Assembly (NCBI GenBank): GCA_039934475.1 | Contig: JBDTMC010000402.1 | Coordinates: 1-7,244, forward strand | Length of the DNA stretch: 7,244 bases | Direction: 5' to 3' | From: JBDTMC01 sp039934475 | Lineage (GTDB): Bacteria; Acidobacteriota; Terriglobia; Bryobacterales; Bryobacteraceae | Notes under the pieces: model-generated | What the model saw: the letters and a program-made list of their open reading frames with translations, nothing else | Told to the model about the DNA's origin: nothing | The model's database searches: none | Made by a program: the position numbers and the translations under genes | Shown here: piece after piece, positions 1-6,549 of the stretch | Layout of the letters: the number at the start of each line of letters is the position of its first letter | Position numbering within the stretch: the stretch's first letter is position 1

Positions 1-522
1 AAGCTGCTTGCGGTCCTCGCCCGAAAGTTGCCCGGCGTTCGGGGTGATGAATTCGTCGACCAGGCTGAGCACGCCGGCGTTCTGCTTGGCGACGGTTTCG
101 GCATGGATCTTCGGCACCCGCGCCGGATCCAGATTTTCGCGCCAGATGGTGACGTAATCCACCACTGGGAGGCCGGCCTCGCGGCAGAGACGCTTCATCA
201 CTTCCTTGTCCATCGAAACCGCGGATGCGAGGACGCCTGCGCCGACGTAGGGCAGGTCGGCGAGATCGAGGAGACCCTGCATGGTGCCGTCCTCGCCAAA
301 CGTTCCGTGGAGGACGGGGAAGACGACGTCGATGCCTTCGTTGGCTCCGGGCTCGGGCAGGATGGGCTTGGGCTGCCAGCGGCCTTCCTTCGTGATGAGA
401 ATGGGCAGGACTTCGTAGCGCTGCGGGTCCAGCGCGTCCATGATGGCGCGGGCGGAGCGGAGCGAGACTTCGTGCTCCCCGCTGCGGCCGCCTTGTAGGA
501 CTGCTACTCGTAGCTTCTTCAC
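1..522 (-). CDS. ddl: D-alanine--D-alanine ligase, N-terminal part (cut by left edge)
   Basis: This enzyme joins two D-alanines with ATP in the cytoplasm to give the dipeptide used by MurF for peptidoglycan precursors. 174 residues are visible, from a GTG start at 522 to the window edge, about half the usual 300-370. Family signatures seen are GGRSGEHEVS (residues 11-20, with the catalytic Glu16), FPVLHGTFGEDGTMQG (68-83) and YVGAGVLASAVSMDK (92-106, the start of the central ATP-grasp domain). The GTG lies inside the arginase stop (GTGA, a 4-base overlap), so translation is probably coupled; GGGGA about 10 bases upstream is a weak ribosome site. It is the last visible gene of the cluster. Oddity: the ATP-binding VKP...GSSVG segment, usually about 45 residues after the MDK motif, has not appeared 68 residues later. 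The family call is firm; whether the rest of the gene is intact cannot be seen. Confidence 0.93.
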   Translation of the reverse strand, partial: MKKLRVAVLQGGRSGEHEVSLRSARAIMDALDPQRYEVLPILITKEGRWQPKPILPEPGANEGIDVVFPVLHGTFGEDGTMQGLLDLADLPYVGAGVLASAVSMDKEVMKRLCREAGLPVVDYVTIWRENLDPARVPKIHAETVAKQNAGVLSLVDEFITPNAGQLSGEDRKQL

Positions 523-1433
523 AGGATCCGTTTCCCCAGGGCTGACATGATGAGTTCGACCGCGAGTAGCGCGGTGCGATTGGAGACGTCGAGCACCGGA
601 TTCACTTCCACTACTTCCATTGAGACGAGCTTGCCGCTGTCGGAGATGATCTCCATGGCGAGGTGGGCTTCGCGGTAGGTGATGCCACCGCGGACGGGGG
701 TGCCGACACCGGGGGCTTCGTCAGGGTCCACGCTATCCATGTCGAAGGAGAGGTGGAAGCCTTCGGTTCCGGCGGTGGCGATGCGAATGGCGTCTTCCAT
801 AACCGCGCGCATACCGCGCTCGTCGATGTCGCGCATGGTGAAGCCGCGGACCCCAGTCTTGTGGACGTGAGCTTTTTCCTTGTCGTCCACGTCGCGAAGA
901 CCGACGATGGCGACGTTGTGTGGATCCACTTTCGGAGCGAAGCCGCCGATGTCCGTGAGTTCCTTAGGACCCTTGCCGATGATGCAGGCCAACGGCATGC
1001 CGTGGACATTGCCACTAGGGCTGCTGCTGGGCGTGTTCATGTCGGCATGGGCGTCGATCCAGATGAGGCCAATGGTTTGGCCGTCGCGATGGAAACGGCT
1101 GGCGACTCCGGCGACGGTGCCTGCCGCGACGCTATGATCGCCGCCGATGACGATGGGGAATTTATCGGAACTGATCGCGGTTTCGACTTGCGCGGCGAGT
1201 TGTTCGCAGGTGGCGGCGATCTGTGGGAGGTACTTGGCATTGGCCGGGCCGTCGGGGACGGACTCGGCTTGCTCCACGTTCACGTTGCCCAAATCTTCAA
1301 CGGTGTAACCCATGGACGCGAGCTTGGCGTAGAGGTTAGCGACGCGCACGGCGGAGGGACCCATGTCCACTCCGCGGCGTCCGGCGCCCAGGTCGAGGGG
1401 CGCGCCGATGACTGCAATGTGGGATTTGTTCAT
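519..1433 (-). CDS. rocF: Arginase
   Basis: Arginase is a binuclear-manganese cytoplasmic enzyme that hydrolyses L-arginine to L-ornithine and urea. The 304-residue length is normal for bacterial arginases. All metal-ligand signatures are present in order: GGDHS (97-101, His100), WIDAHADMNTP (125-135, Asp127, His129, Asp131) and SFDMDSVDP (229-237, Asp231, Asp233). NVHGMPL carries the expected substrate-binding/proton-shuttle His144, and EVNP gives Glu276. The SPSGNVHG loop and EVNP end favour arginase over agmatinase or formiminoglutamase, which share the fold. The ATG overlaps the asnS stop as ATGA, and the TGA overlaps the ddl start as GTGA, so it probably relies on translational coupling. 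No urease or ornithine-using gene lies in the window, so its pathway role (nitrogen release, or ornithine/polyamine supply) is inference. Confidence 0.94.
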   Translation of the reverse strand: MNKSHIAVIGAPLDLGAGRRGVDMGPSAVRVANLYAKLASMGYTVEDLGNVNVEQAESVPDGPANAKYLPQIAATCEQLAAQVETAISSDKFPIVIGGDHSVAAGTVAGVASRFHRDGQTIGLIWIDAHADMNTPSSSPSGNVHGMPLACIIGKGPKELTDIGGFAPKVDPHNVAIVGLRDVDDKEKAHVHKTGVRGFTMRDIDERGMRAVMEDAIRIATAGTEGFHLSFDMDSVDPDEAPGVGTPVRGGITYREAHLAMEIISDSGKLVSMEVVEVNPVLDVSNRTALLAVELIMSALGKRIL

Positions 1434-2740
1434 GGCCTAATTCGGTAAATCATACGGGGGAAGGCGATGGTTTCGCGCACGTGATCCAGGCCACAGAGCC
1501 ACGCGACGGTGCGCTCCACACCCATCCCGAAACCGCCGTGCGGCACGGTGCCGTACTTGCGGAGGTCAATGTACCAATCGAAGGCTTCCCTGGGGAGACC
1601 TTCCTCTTCGATGCGCTTCAGAAGCAGTTCGGGATCATGAATACGCTGGCCGCCGCCGATGATTTCACCATAGCCTTCGGGGGCGATGACATCGACGCCG
1701 AGGGCGACTTCGGCGCGGTCGGGATCAGGCTGGAAGTAAAACGCCTTGATGTTGGTGGGGTAGCGGTCCACCATAACGGGACGGTCGAGGTCCTGGGTGA
1801 GGAGGGTTTCGTCGGTGTTGCCGAAGTCGCCGCCCCATTCGATTTCGCTGCCTCTGTCTTTCAAGCGGACGACGGCTTCGTCGTAGCTGATGCGGGGGAA
1901 AGGCGCTTTGATGGCTTCGAGCTTGGTGATGTCCCGTTCGAGAACGGCGAGTTCGGCGCGGCGGTTTTCGAGCACACGTTGGACGACGACGACGACGAGG
2001 CCTTCGCCGACGCGCTTCACGTCTTCGAGGTCGGCATAGGCCATTTCGGGCTCCACCATCCAGAACTCGGTGAGGTGGCGGCGGGTCTTGCTTTTTTCGG
2101 CGCGGAAGGTGGGACCGAAGCAATAGACCTTGCCGAAGGCCATGGCGTTGGCTTCGTTGTAGAGCTGGCCGGATTGCGTGAGGTAGACCTTTTCATCTTC
2201 GAAGTATTGGGTTTCGAAGAGCGTGGAGGTGCCTTCGCAGGCGGCGGGCGTGAAGATGGGCGTGTCGACGAGGGTAAAGCCGTTGGAATCGAAGTAGTCG
2301 CGGATGGCCTTGATGATTTCGTGGCGGACGCGGAGGACCGCATGCTGGCGGCGGCTGCGCAGCCAGAGGTGGCGGTGGTCCATGAGGAAGTCGACGCCGT
2401 GTTCTTTGGGCGTGATGGGGTAGGGATCGGACTCCGGCACACGCTGGAGAACCTGAACCCCTTCGACGTCCAGCTCAAAGCCGCCGTGGGCGCGCTCTTC
2501 GGCGCGGATCTTGCCGGTGACGATGAGGGAAGACTCCTGGGTGAGCGCCTTCAACTCTTCGAAGAGGGCCTCAGGCAGCGCGGCTTTGACGGCCACGCAC
2601 TGAATGGTGCCCGAACCATCGCGCACCTGCGGAAAGACGATCTTGCCGGACTTGCGGAGGTTATAGAGCCAACCGGCGATCTCGACTGTTTCGCCGACGT
2701 GGCTGCCGGCATCCTGGATGGTAATCCGTTGTATGCCCAT
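1430..2740 (-). CDS. asnS: Asparagine--tRNA ligase (class IIb)
   Basis: The enzyme charges tRNA-Asn with asparagine in the cytoplasm. Residues 1 to about 100 form the OB-fold anticodon-binding domain (AGWLYNLRKSGKIVFPQVRD at 22-41). The class II catalytic core follows: a motif 1 region near 137-162 (RVRHEII through FTLVDTPIF), motif 2 FRAEKSKTRRHLTEFWMVEPE (212-232, with the ATP-contacting Arg213) and motif 3 HGGFGMGVERTVAWL (401-415, with Arg410). The FWMVEPE wording separates AsnRS from archaeal-type AspRS. At 436 residues it is shorter than the E. coli enzyme (466), resembling the compact Thermus-like form. Its presence implies direct charging rather than sole reliance on GatCAB amidation. 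ATG follows the TAA of the isomerase gene with no gap, and the TGA overlaps the arginase ATG. A run of five valines (249-253) comes from a GTC repeat. Confidence 0.95.
   Translation of the reverse strand: MGIQRITIQDAGSHVGETVEIAGWLYNLRKSGKIVFPQVRDGSGTIQCVAVKAALPEALFEELKALTQESSLIVTGKIRAEERAHGGFELDVEGVQVLQRVPESDPYPITPKEHGVDFLMDHRHLWLRSRRQHAVLRVRHEIIKAIRDYFDSNGFTLVDTPIFTPAACEGTSTLFETQYFEDEKVYLTQSGQLYNEANAMAFGKVYCFGPTFRAEKSKTRRHLTEFWMVEPEMAYADLEDVKRVGEGLVVVVVQRVLENRRAELAVLERDITKLEAIKAPFPRISYDEAVVRLKDRGSEIEWGGDFGNTDETLLTQDLDRPVMVDRYPTNIKAFYFQPDPDRAEVALGVDVIAPEGYGEIIGGGQRIHDPELLLKRIEEEGLPREAFDWYIDLRKYGTVPHGGFGMGVERTVAWLCGLDHVRETIAFPRMIYRIRP
1982..1996 (-). repeat. Five-copy GTC trinucleotide repeat inside asnS
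   Basis: The plus strand reads five GAC units in a row, giving five GTC valine codons (residues 249-253 of AsnRS). It is short and in frame, so copy-number change would alter only the length of a valine run and would not switch the gene off. No other simple repeat of this purity stands out in the window. Confidence 0.85.
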
Positions 2741-3574
2741 TTAGGCGTTTTCCAACCTTTCGAAAATTTCGCGGACGGGGCCTTGGAGCGGCTGCGGAAA
2801 GTCAGGGGATTCCTTCAACTCCAAGAGCAGCGGGAACTGGCCGGGACAACCGCGGAACAACTCCATGACGCGCTTCCAATCGATGGTGCCGCCGGTGGCG
2901 AGGAAGGGGAAGAGGTGAGCATCCTTCTCATGGTTGTTGTCGTGGATGTGGGTGGAGCGGATGCGCGGTTTCATGGCCTCAAACGCCTGTTCGACGCCTT
3001 CCATGAGATTGGCGTGGCCGACATCGAAACAGAGGTTGAGATTGAGATGGGTCTGGGTGAGGAAGGACATCAGGCGCTCCCCGGTGGAGAGGGCGTTGGG
3101 GATGTTTTCGAGAAGAATTTCGACTCCACGTTGTCCCGCGAAGAGTTTTAGTTCTTCGAGCGAGTTCATGGCGGCGTCGAGTTTGCGTTCGTCCCACTCT
3201 TCGCCGCCGACGCCGACGTGCTGGATGAGGTATTTAAAGGGGACCGTTTCGGCGATTTCGAGGGCGCGCTTGATTTCATCGACGGCAGCGATACGTTTGG
3301 ACTTCACGAGCTCCGTGATGGTGATGACGGATTGCGGCCCGCTGCGGCCTCCGAACTCGTCGGTGTACATAGGCGAGTGGAGGGAGTGGAGTTTGAGCGT
3401 TGAATCGCGGAACCAGTGGCCGAGTTCGCGCACCTGCGCGGTGTCGCGATGATCAAGATGCTGACGGGAGCAGAAGATTTCTACGGCCTTGATGCCCGCG
3501 TTTTGGACGCGCTCCAGCAGGGCGGCGGTCAACCGGTGGTTGATGAAAAGGTGAGTCGATAGGACTTGATCCAT
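2741..3574 (-). CDS. Sugar phosphate isomerase/epimerase-like TIM-barrel protein
   Basis: This is a 277-residue member of the xylose-isomerase-like / AP-endonuclease-2 superfamily of metal-dependent TIM barrels. Strand-end motifs appear in the usual order: VEIF (31-34), KLHSLHSP (61-68, His63 and His66), LIQHVG (116-121), ILLENIPN (153-160, Glu156), CFDVGHANL (182-190, Asp184 and His187), STHIHDNN (207-214), GTIDWKRVM (229-237) and LLLELKE (249-255, Glu252). These Glu/His/Asp positions are the expected metal ligands. No signal peptide is seen, so it is probably cytoplasmic. Family members include hydroxypyruvate, tagatose and inosose enzymes; sequence alone does not pick the substrate here, and an endonuclease IV role is unlikely because that enzyme's longer motif set is absent. 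It starts 9 bases after the ggt stop and abuts asnS as TAAATG. No Shine-Dalgarno is visible, so coupling to ggt is likely. Confidence 0.85.
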   Translation of the reverse strand: MDQVLSTHLFINHRLTAALLERVQNAGIKAVEIFCSRQHLDHRDTAQVRELGHWFRDSTLKLHSLHSPMYTDEFGGRSGPQSVITITELVKSKRIAAVDEIKRALEIAETVPFKYLIQHVGVGGEEWDERKLDAAMNSLEELKLFAGQRGVEILLENIPNALSTGERLMSFLTQTHLNLNLCFDVGHANLMEGVEQAFEAMKPRIRSTHIHDNNHEKDAHLFPFLATGGTIDWKRVMELFRGCPGQFPLLLELKESPDFPQPLQGPVREIFERLENA

Positions 3575-3583
3575 TGATTGTGC

Positions 3584-5260
3584 TCAGTATCCAGCGGCCT
3601 TGCCATTGGCGCGGCCATCGCTACCGCCTTGCAGCCAGCCACCGTCGATGAGAATGCCTTCGACAAGGGCGACGCCAAAGGTGTTCTCTTCCACGTCGTG
3701 GCCGCGCGCTTTGAGCAAGGCTATCGTGTCGGGCGAGAAGCCGCGTTCGAGATAGAGCTTGTCGGGACGCCACTGGTGGTGGAAGCGAGGCTGGTCGACG
3801 GCTTCCTGGATGTTCATTTTGAAATCGATGACGTTGAGGATGACTTGCATGACGCCGGTGATGATGCGCGAGCCGCCGGGCGCGCCGATGACGATGTAAG
3901 GCTTGCCGTCGCGAAGAACGATGGTGGGCGTCATGGCGGAGAGGGGGCGCTTGCCGGGTTGGATGGCGTTCTGTTCGCCTTGCACGAGGCCGAACATGTT
4001 TGCGGCGCCGGGCTTGGCGGAGAAGTCGTCCATCTCATTGTTCATGAGGAAGCCGAGGCCGGGGATGGTGACTCCGCTGCCGAAGGTGCCGTTTAAGGTG
4101 TAGGTCATCGCGACGGCGTTGCCTTCGGCGTCAACGATGGAGAGGTGAGTGGTTTCGGTGTGTTCGAAGCCGGGACCGCTGCCGGGTTTCACCATGTCGC
4201 TGGGCGTGGCGTGATTGGGATCGATGGAGGCACGGAGGCGGGCAATGTAATCGCGGTTGAGAAGGCTGGCCGTGGGGACGCGGAAGAAATCGGGATCGGC
4301 GAGGTATTCGCTGCGGTCGGCGTAGAAGCGGCGCATAGCTTCGGCGACAAAGTGGGTGGCAGCGGCGGAACCGGCGCCAGCGCGTTCGTATTCGGAGCCT
4401 TCGAGGACACCCATCATTTGGAGGAGTCCGATGCCGCCGGAGCTGGGCGGTGGCGCGGAGATGATGTCGTAGTCCTTGTAACGGCCGGTAAGGGGTTTAC
4501 GCTCGGAGACTTTGTAGGCGCTGAGGTCTTCGGGCGTGATGAGGCCTCCGTTGGCCTTCATGGCGGCAGCGAGTTTGTGGGCCGTTTCGCCTTCGTAGAA
4601 TTCGTTGGCTCCGTTGCGGGCGATGCGTTGGAGGGTGTGGGCGAGTTCCGGCTGGACGAGTGTTTCGCCGATTTCGTACTTGGCGCCGTTCTTGAGGAAG
4701 ATGCGTTTGGATTCGGGGTACTTAGGGAGGAGAGTGGCGCGGTCAAAGTCACGGGCGAGTTGCCAGGTGACCGGGAAGCCTTTGGTGGCGAGGTCGATGG
4801 CTGGTTGGAGGAGTTCAGCCCATGGCTTGGAGCCGTATTTTTTGAGGGCGTATTCCATGCCGCGCACGGTTCCGGGGACGGCGGAGGCGCGCCAGCCGTC
4901 GAGGCTGTCGGGAGTGAGCTTGCCAGTGGCATCGAGGTACATGTCGTGTGAGGCGGCGGCGGGGGCTCGTTCGCGGAAGTCTAGGAAGGTGGTGGCGCCG
5001 TCGGCTTTACAGAGGAGGAGAAAGCCGCCTCCGCCGAGGTTTCCGGCGGTGGGATGAGTGACGGCTAGGGTCATGGCCACGGCTACGGCGGCATCGACGG
5101 CGTTTCCGCCGGATTTGAGGACGGCTACACCGATGTCGGTGGCGTGCGATTCCTGGGCGGCGACCATGGCCTTTCGCGCGCGGACTGGCTGGCGGGCGCA
5201 GAGCGACGGGATCGCCGGCCCAGCCACCAGCAGGGCGGCGAAGAGTGCGAAAGATCGCAT
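3584..5260 (-). CDS. ggt: Gamma-glutamyltransferase (glutathione hydrolase), secreted proenzyme
   Basis: This is a periplasmic N-terminal-nucleophile hydrolase that cleaves or transfers the gamma-glutamyl group of glutathione and related peptides. The proenzyme self-cleaves before a threonine into large and small subunits. Met1 was chosen because residues 1-22 form a signal peptide (Arg2, a hydrophobic run 4-14, probable cleavage near SLCA-RQ). A 37-residue upstream extension is charged, lacks that character and runs into rlmB. Landmarks matching E. coli GGT are DFRERAP (Arg96), the cleavage site at Thr370 of TTHLSIVD, TLNGTFG (Asn390), MDDFSAKPG (Asp412 and a lid loop, so the bacterial open-lid deletion is not seen), APGGSRII (oxyanion Gly462-Gly463), PRFHHQW and a terminal AGY. 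The 558-residue length is normal. Cys21 is not in a proper lipobox (PSLC), so a lipoprotein form is unlikely. There is no Shine-Dalgarno; a -10-like TAAAAT lies 7 bases upstream. Confidence 0.95.
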   Translation of the reverse strand: MRSFALFAALLVAGPAIPSLCARQPVRARKAMVAAQESHATDIGVAVLKSGGNAVDAAVAVAMTLAVTHPTAGNLGGGGFLLLCKADGATTFLDFRERAPAAASHDMYLDATGKLTPDSLDGWRASAVPGTVRGMEYALKKYGSKPWAELLQPAIDLATKGFPVTWQLARDFDRATLLPKYPESKRIFLKNGAKYEIGETLVQPELAHTLQRIARNGANEFYEGETAHKLAAAMKANGGLITPEDLSAYKVSERKPLTGRYKDYDIISAPPPSSGGIGLLQMMGVLEGSEYERAGAGSAAATHFVAEAMRRFYADRSEYLADPDFFRVPTASLLNRDYIARLRASIDPNHATPSDMVKPGSGPGFEHTETTHLSIVDAEGNAVAMTYTLNGTFGSGVTIPGLGFLMNNEMDDFSAKPGAANMFGLVQGEQNAIQPGKRPLSAMTPTIVLRDGKPYIVIGAPGGSRIITGVMQVILNVIDFKMNIQEAVDQPRFHHQWRPDKLYLERGFSPDTIALLKARGHDVEENTFGVALVEGILIDGGWLQGGSDGRANGKAAGY

Positions 5261-5267
5261 ATGTTTG

Positions 5268-5296
5268 ATTTTACGTTGAAATTGAGCGATGGTGAC
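5268..5296 (-). promoter_or_regulatory. Possible internal promoter for ggt, leaderless type
   Basis: In the 43-base gap between rlmB and ggt, the minus strand reads TAAAAT (5273-5268, 5 of 6 to TATAAT). A poor GTCACC (5296-5291, 3 of 6 to TTGACA) lies 17 bases upstream. Only 7 bases separate the hexamer from the ATG and there is no ribosome site, so a transcript from here would start at or next to the start codon. The hexamer could arise by chance in an AT-rich gap. Confidence 0.35.
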
Positions 5297-5303
5297 CGGT
5301 CGC

Positions 5304-6044
5304 TTACGCTCGCGGCTCTGTGAGCGAGTGTGCGGATTGGGTGGCGTGGCGGAAATGGAAGAGGACGACACCGGCGGCTACGGAGACGTTGAGGGAGGAG
5401 ACGGCTCCGGCCATGGGGATGTTGATGAGGAAGTCGCAGTCCTTTTTGGTGTGTTCGTGGAGGCCTTTGCCTTCTCCGCCGAGGACGAAGGCGGTGGGCT
5501 TGGAGTATTCGATGGCGTTGTAGGCGGTTTCTCCGCGTTCGTCGAGACCGTAGATCCAGAAGCCTTGGGCTTTCAGCTTTTCGAGCGCTTGGCGAATGTT
5601 GGCGACGCGGACGATGGGGAGGTATTCGACGGCTCCGGCGGAGGCCTTGGCGACGGTTTCGGTGAGACCGACGGCGCGGCGTTCGGGGATGACGATGGCG
5701 GAGGCTCCAGCGGCATGGGCGGTGCGGATGATGGCTCCGAGGTTGTGAGGGTCTTCGACTCCATCGAGGAGGACGACGAGCTGGGAGTCGGCCGGAACCT
5801 CGTCGAGATCGTGGTAGGCCTTGGCGGCTCCGATGGCCACCACGCCCTGATGCGAAGCTTCGTTGGTGAGGCGGTTGAGCGCTTCGCGGGGTTCGAAACG
5901 GACGGCAACGCCTTTCTGGCGCGCCAGATCGACGATCTCCTGGAGGCGCTGACCGCCGGCTCCCTTGGCGATGACGATGCGATCAAGCGGGCTGCCGGCG
6001 CGGAGAGCCTCACGCACGGGGTTAATTCCAATCAATACGGCCAC
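5304..6044 (-). CDS. rlmB: 23S rRNA 2'-O-ribose methyltransferase, SpoU/TrmH family (RlmB-like)
   Basis: This is an SPOUT-class methyltransferase using S-adenosylmethionine; RlmB itself modifies G2251 in the 23S rRNA peptidyl-transferase region. Residues 1-80 are the L30e-like substrate-binding domain (IGINPVREAL at 5-14, SHQGVVA at 64-70). Residues 88-235 are the knotted catalytic domain: motif 1 DGVEDPHNLGAIIRTAHAAG (94-113, with Asn101 and catalytic Arg107), motif 2 FVLGGEGKGLHE (186-197) and motif 3 INIPMAGAVSSLNVSVAAG (207-225, with Asn219). At 246 residues it is normal for RlmB/TrmH group 3. A sister activity such as mitochondrial MRM1-like or another SpoU target cannot be excluded. GTG at 6044 is the only good start: an in-frame TAG lies four codons upstream. 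It is the first gene of the minus-strand cluster and is divergent from merR. There is no Shine-Dalgarno; TAGCAT sits 6 bases upstream. Confidence 0.92.
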   Translation of the reverse strand: MAVLIGINPVREALRAGSPLDRIVIAKGAGGQRLQEIVDLARQKGVAVRFEPREALNRLTNEASHQGVVAIGAAKAYHDLDEVPADSQLVVLLDGVEDPHNLGAIIRTAHAAGASAIVIPERRAVGLTETVAKASAGAVEYLPIVRVANIRQALEKLKAQGFWIYGLDERGETAYNAIEYSKPTAFVLGGEGKGLHEHTKKDCDFLINIPMAGAVSSLNVSVAAGVVLFHFRHATQSAHSLTEPRA

Positions 6045-6050
6045 AAGGAA

Positions 6051-6078
6051 ATGCTAACGGATTTTTCCGAGAAGTGAA
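6051..6078 (-). promoter_or_regulatory. Possible rlmB-operon promoter, leaderless type
   Basis: On the minus strand, TTCACT (6078-6073, 4 of 6 to TTGACA), a 16-base spacer and TAGCAT (6056-6051, 4 of 6 to TATAAT) precede the GTG start of rlmB by 6 bases. The predicted transcription start falls on the start codon itself, which fits the absence of any purine-rich ribosome site. Assigned from consensus only. Confidence 0.42.
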
Positions 6079-6085
6079 GGAATGG

Positions 6086-6115
6086 TTGACCCTTCGCGAT
6101 GATTCGCCGTAGGAT
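6086..6115 (+). promoter_or_regulatory. Probable sigma70-type promoter of merR
   Basis: TTGACC (6086-6091, 5 of 6 to TTGACA), an 18-base spacer and TAGGAT (6110-6115, 4 of 6 to TATAAT) give the best consensus promoter in the window. The start would be near 6122, leaving about 16 bases of leader that contain a ribosome site. The slightly long spacer is in line with promoters on which MerR-family proteins act. Confidence 0.55.
6096..6107. promoter_or_regulatory. Small dyad in the merR promoter spacer, candidate operator
   Basis: GCGA-TGAT-TCGC is a 4+4 inverted repeat whose centre lies within about one base of the middle of the 18-base spacer between the merR -35 and -10 boxes. MerR-family dimers classically bind such spacer dyads. 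The arms are only four bases, so chance is a serious alternative; autoregulation is inference. Confidence 0.3.
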
Positions 6116-6127
6116 GGCGATAGCAGT

Positions 6128-6133
6128 AGGACG
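6128..6133 (+). promoter_or_regulatory. Ribosome binding site of merR
   Basis: AGGACG lies 4 bases before the ATG at 6138 and carries the AGGA core. It supports this start over the out-of-frame ATG at 6134, which opens only a three-codon frame ending in TGA. It is the clearest ribosome site in the window and contrasts with the minus-strand genes, which mostly lack one. Confidence 0.55.
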
Positions 6134-6137
6134 ATGA

Positions 6138-6545
6138 ATGCCTGACGCAGTGCTGGAGTCCGACGGACCCCAGATTCCCGATAAACTCTACTTCCGCATC
6201 GGCGAGGTCAGCCGGTTGACGGGCGTCAAGCAGTACGTGTTGCGGTACTGGGAGACGGAGTTTCCCATGCTGCATCCGAAGAAATCGGGTACCAATCAGC
6301 GGCTGTACCGGCGCAAGGAAGTGGAGCTGCTGCTGGAGATCAAAACGCTGTTATACGATAAGCGTTTTACGATTGAGGGCGCGCGGAACCACATTGCGAA
6401 CCGGGTGAAGGTGAAACCGCAGAAGGCGGCTCCGAAGGCTGCGGCGGCGATGCAAACGCAAGGGTTACTGTTTGGGTCGGGGCCGGCGGTGCCTGTGGAC
6501 GACATCCGGCGGCAGTTGCGCGAAATCCTGACGCTATTGAAATAG
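6138..6545 (+). CDS. MerR-family transcriptional regulator
   Basis: This is a 135-residue DNA-binding protein. Residues 18-45 form the winged-helix MerR reading head (YFRIGEVSRLTGVKQYVLRY, then WETEFPML). The wing and third helix follow (TNQRLYRRKEVELLLEIKTL at 52-71), then TIEGARNHI (78-86). The wording WE(T/S)EFPML...K.G..RLYRR is that of the short MerR regulators common in delta-proteobacteria and Acidobacteria. A Lys/Ala-rich linker (about 91-105) leads to a C-terminal helix (121-134) likely to pair in the dimer. No cysteine, metal-site or B12-binding domain is present, so no ligand can be named. It is the only plus-strand gene, divergent from rlmB and with its stop 4 bases from the convergent secreted-protein gene. 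Its targets are unknown; its own promoter and the rlmB operon are the nearest candidates. Confidence 0.88.
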   Translation: MPDAVLESDGPQIPDKLYFRIGEVSRLTGVKQYVLRYWETEFPMLHPKKSGTNQRLYRRKEVELLLEIKTLLYDKRFTIEGARNHIANRVKVKPQKAAPKAAAAMQTQGLLFGSGPAVPVDDIRRQLREILTLLK

Positions 6546-6549
6546 CCCG

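Noticed and set aside
1481..3151. A 556-codon open frame on the plus strand antisense to asnS and the isomerase gene
   Set aside because: Its translation is low-complexity (rich in G, A, D, E, V, F) with no recognisable domain. It crosses the junction of two well-supported genes, and it is what GC-rich codon bias produces on the opposite strand.
4145..4951. A long plus-strand open frame antisense to ggt (and similar ones at 663-1448, 3578-4096 and 5289-6077)
   Set aside because: All show the same Gly/Asp/Glu/Val-rich shadow composition, lack domains and ribosome sites, and lie opposite genes with intact catalytic motifs.
5192..5206. A lipobox around Cys21 of the gamma-glutamyltransferase
   Set aside because: The residues before Cys are P-S-L, lacking the Leu/Val at -3 and the small residue at -1 that signal peptidase II needs.
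5302..5335. A CGCTC...GAGCG hairpin at the end of rlmB as a terminator
   Set aside because: The stem is only five pairs with a ten-base loop inside coding sequence, and no U-run follows.
5261..5371. A 37-residue N-terminal extension of ggt starting at 5371
   Set aside because: It overlaps the end of rlmB, is charged and polar, and would bury the clear signal peptide that begins at 5260.
6109..6131. Direct repeat GTAGGA (6109-6114 and 6126-6131) upstream of merR
   Set aside because: Two six-base copies, one overlapping the -10 box and the other overlapping the ribosome site, are explained by those elements and are expected by chance.
6534..6545. CTATT-GA-AATAG palindrome at the merR stop as a terminator
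   Set aside because: The stem is five AT-rich pairs with a two-base loop and no U-tract; this is too weak, and no intrinsic terminator is seen between the convergent genes.
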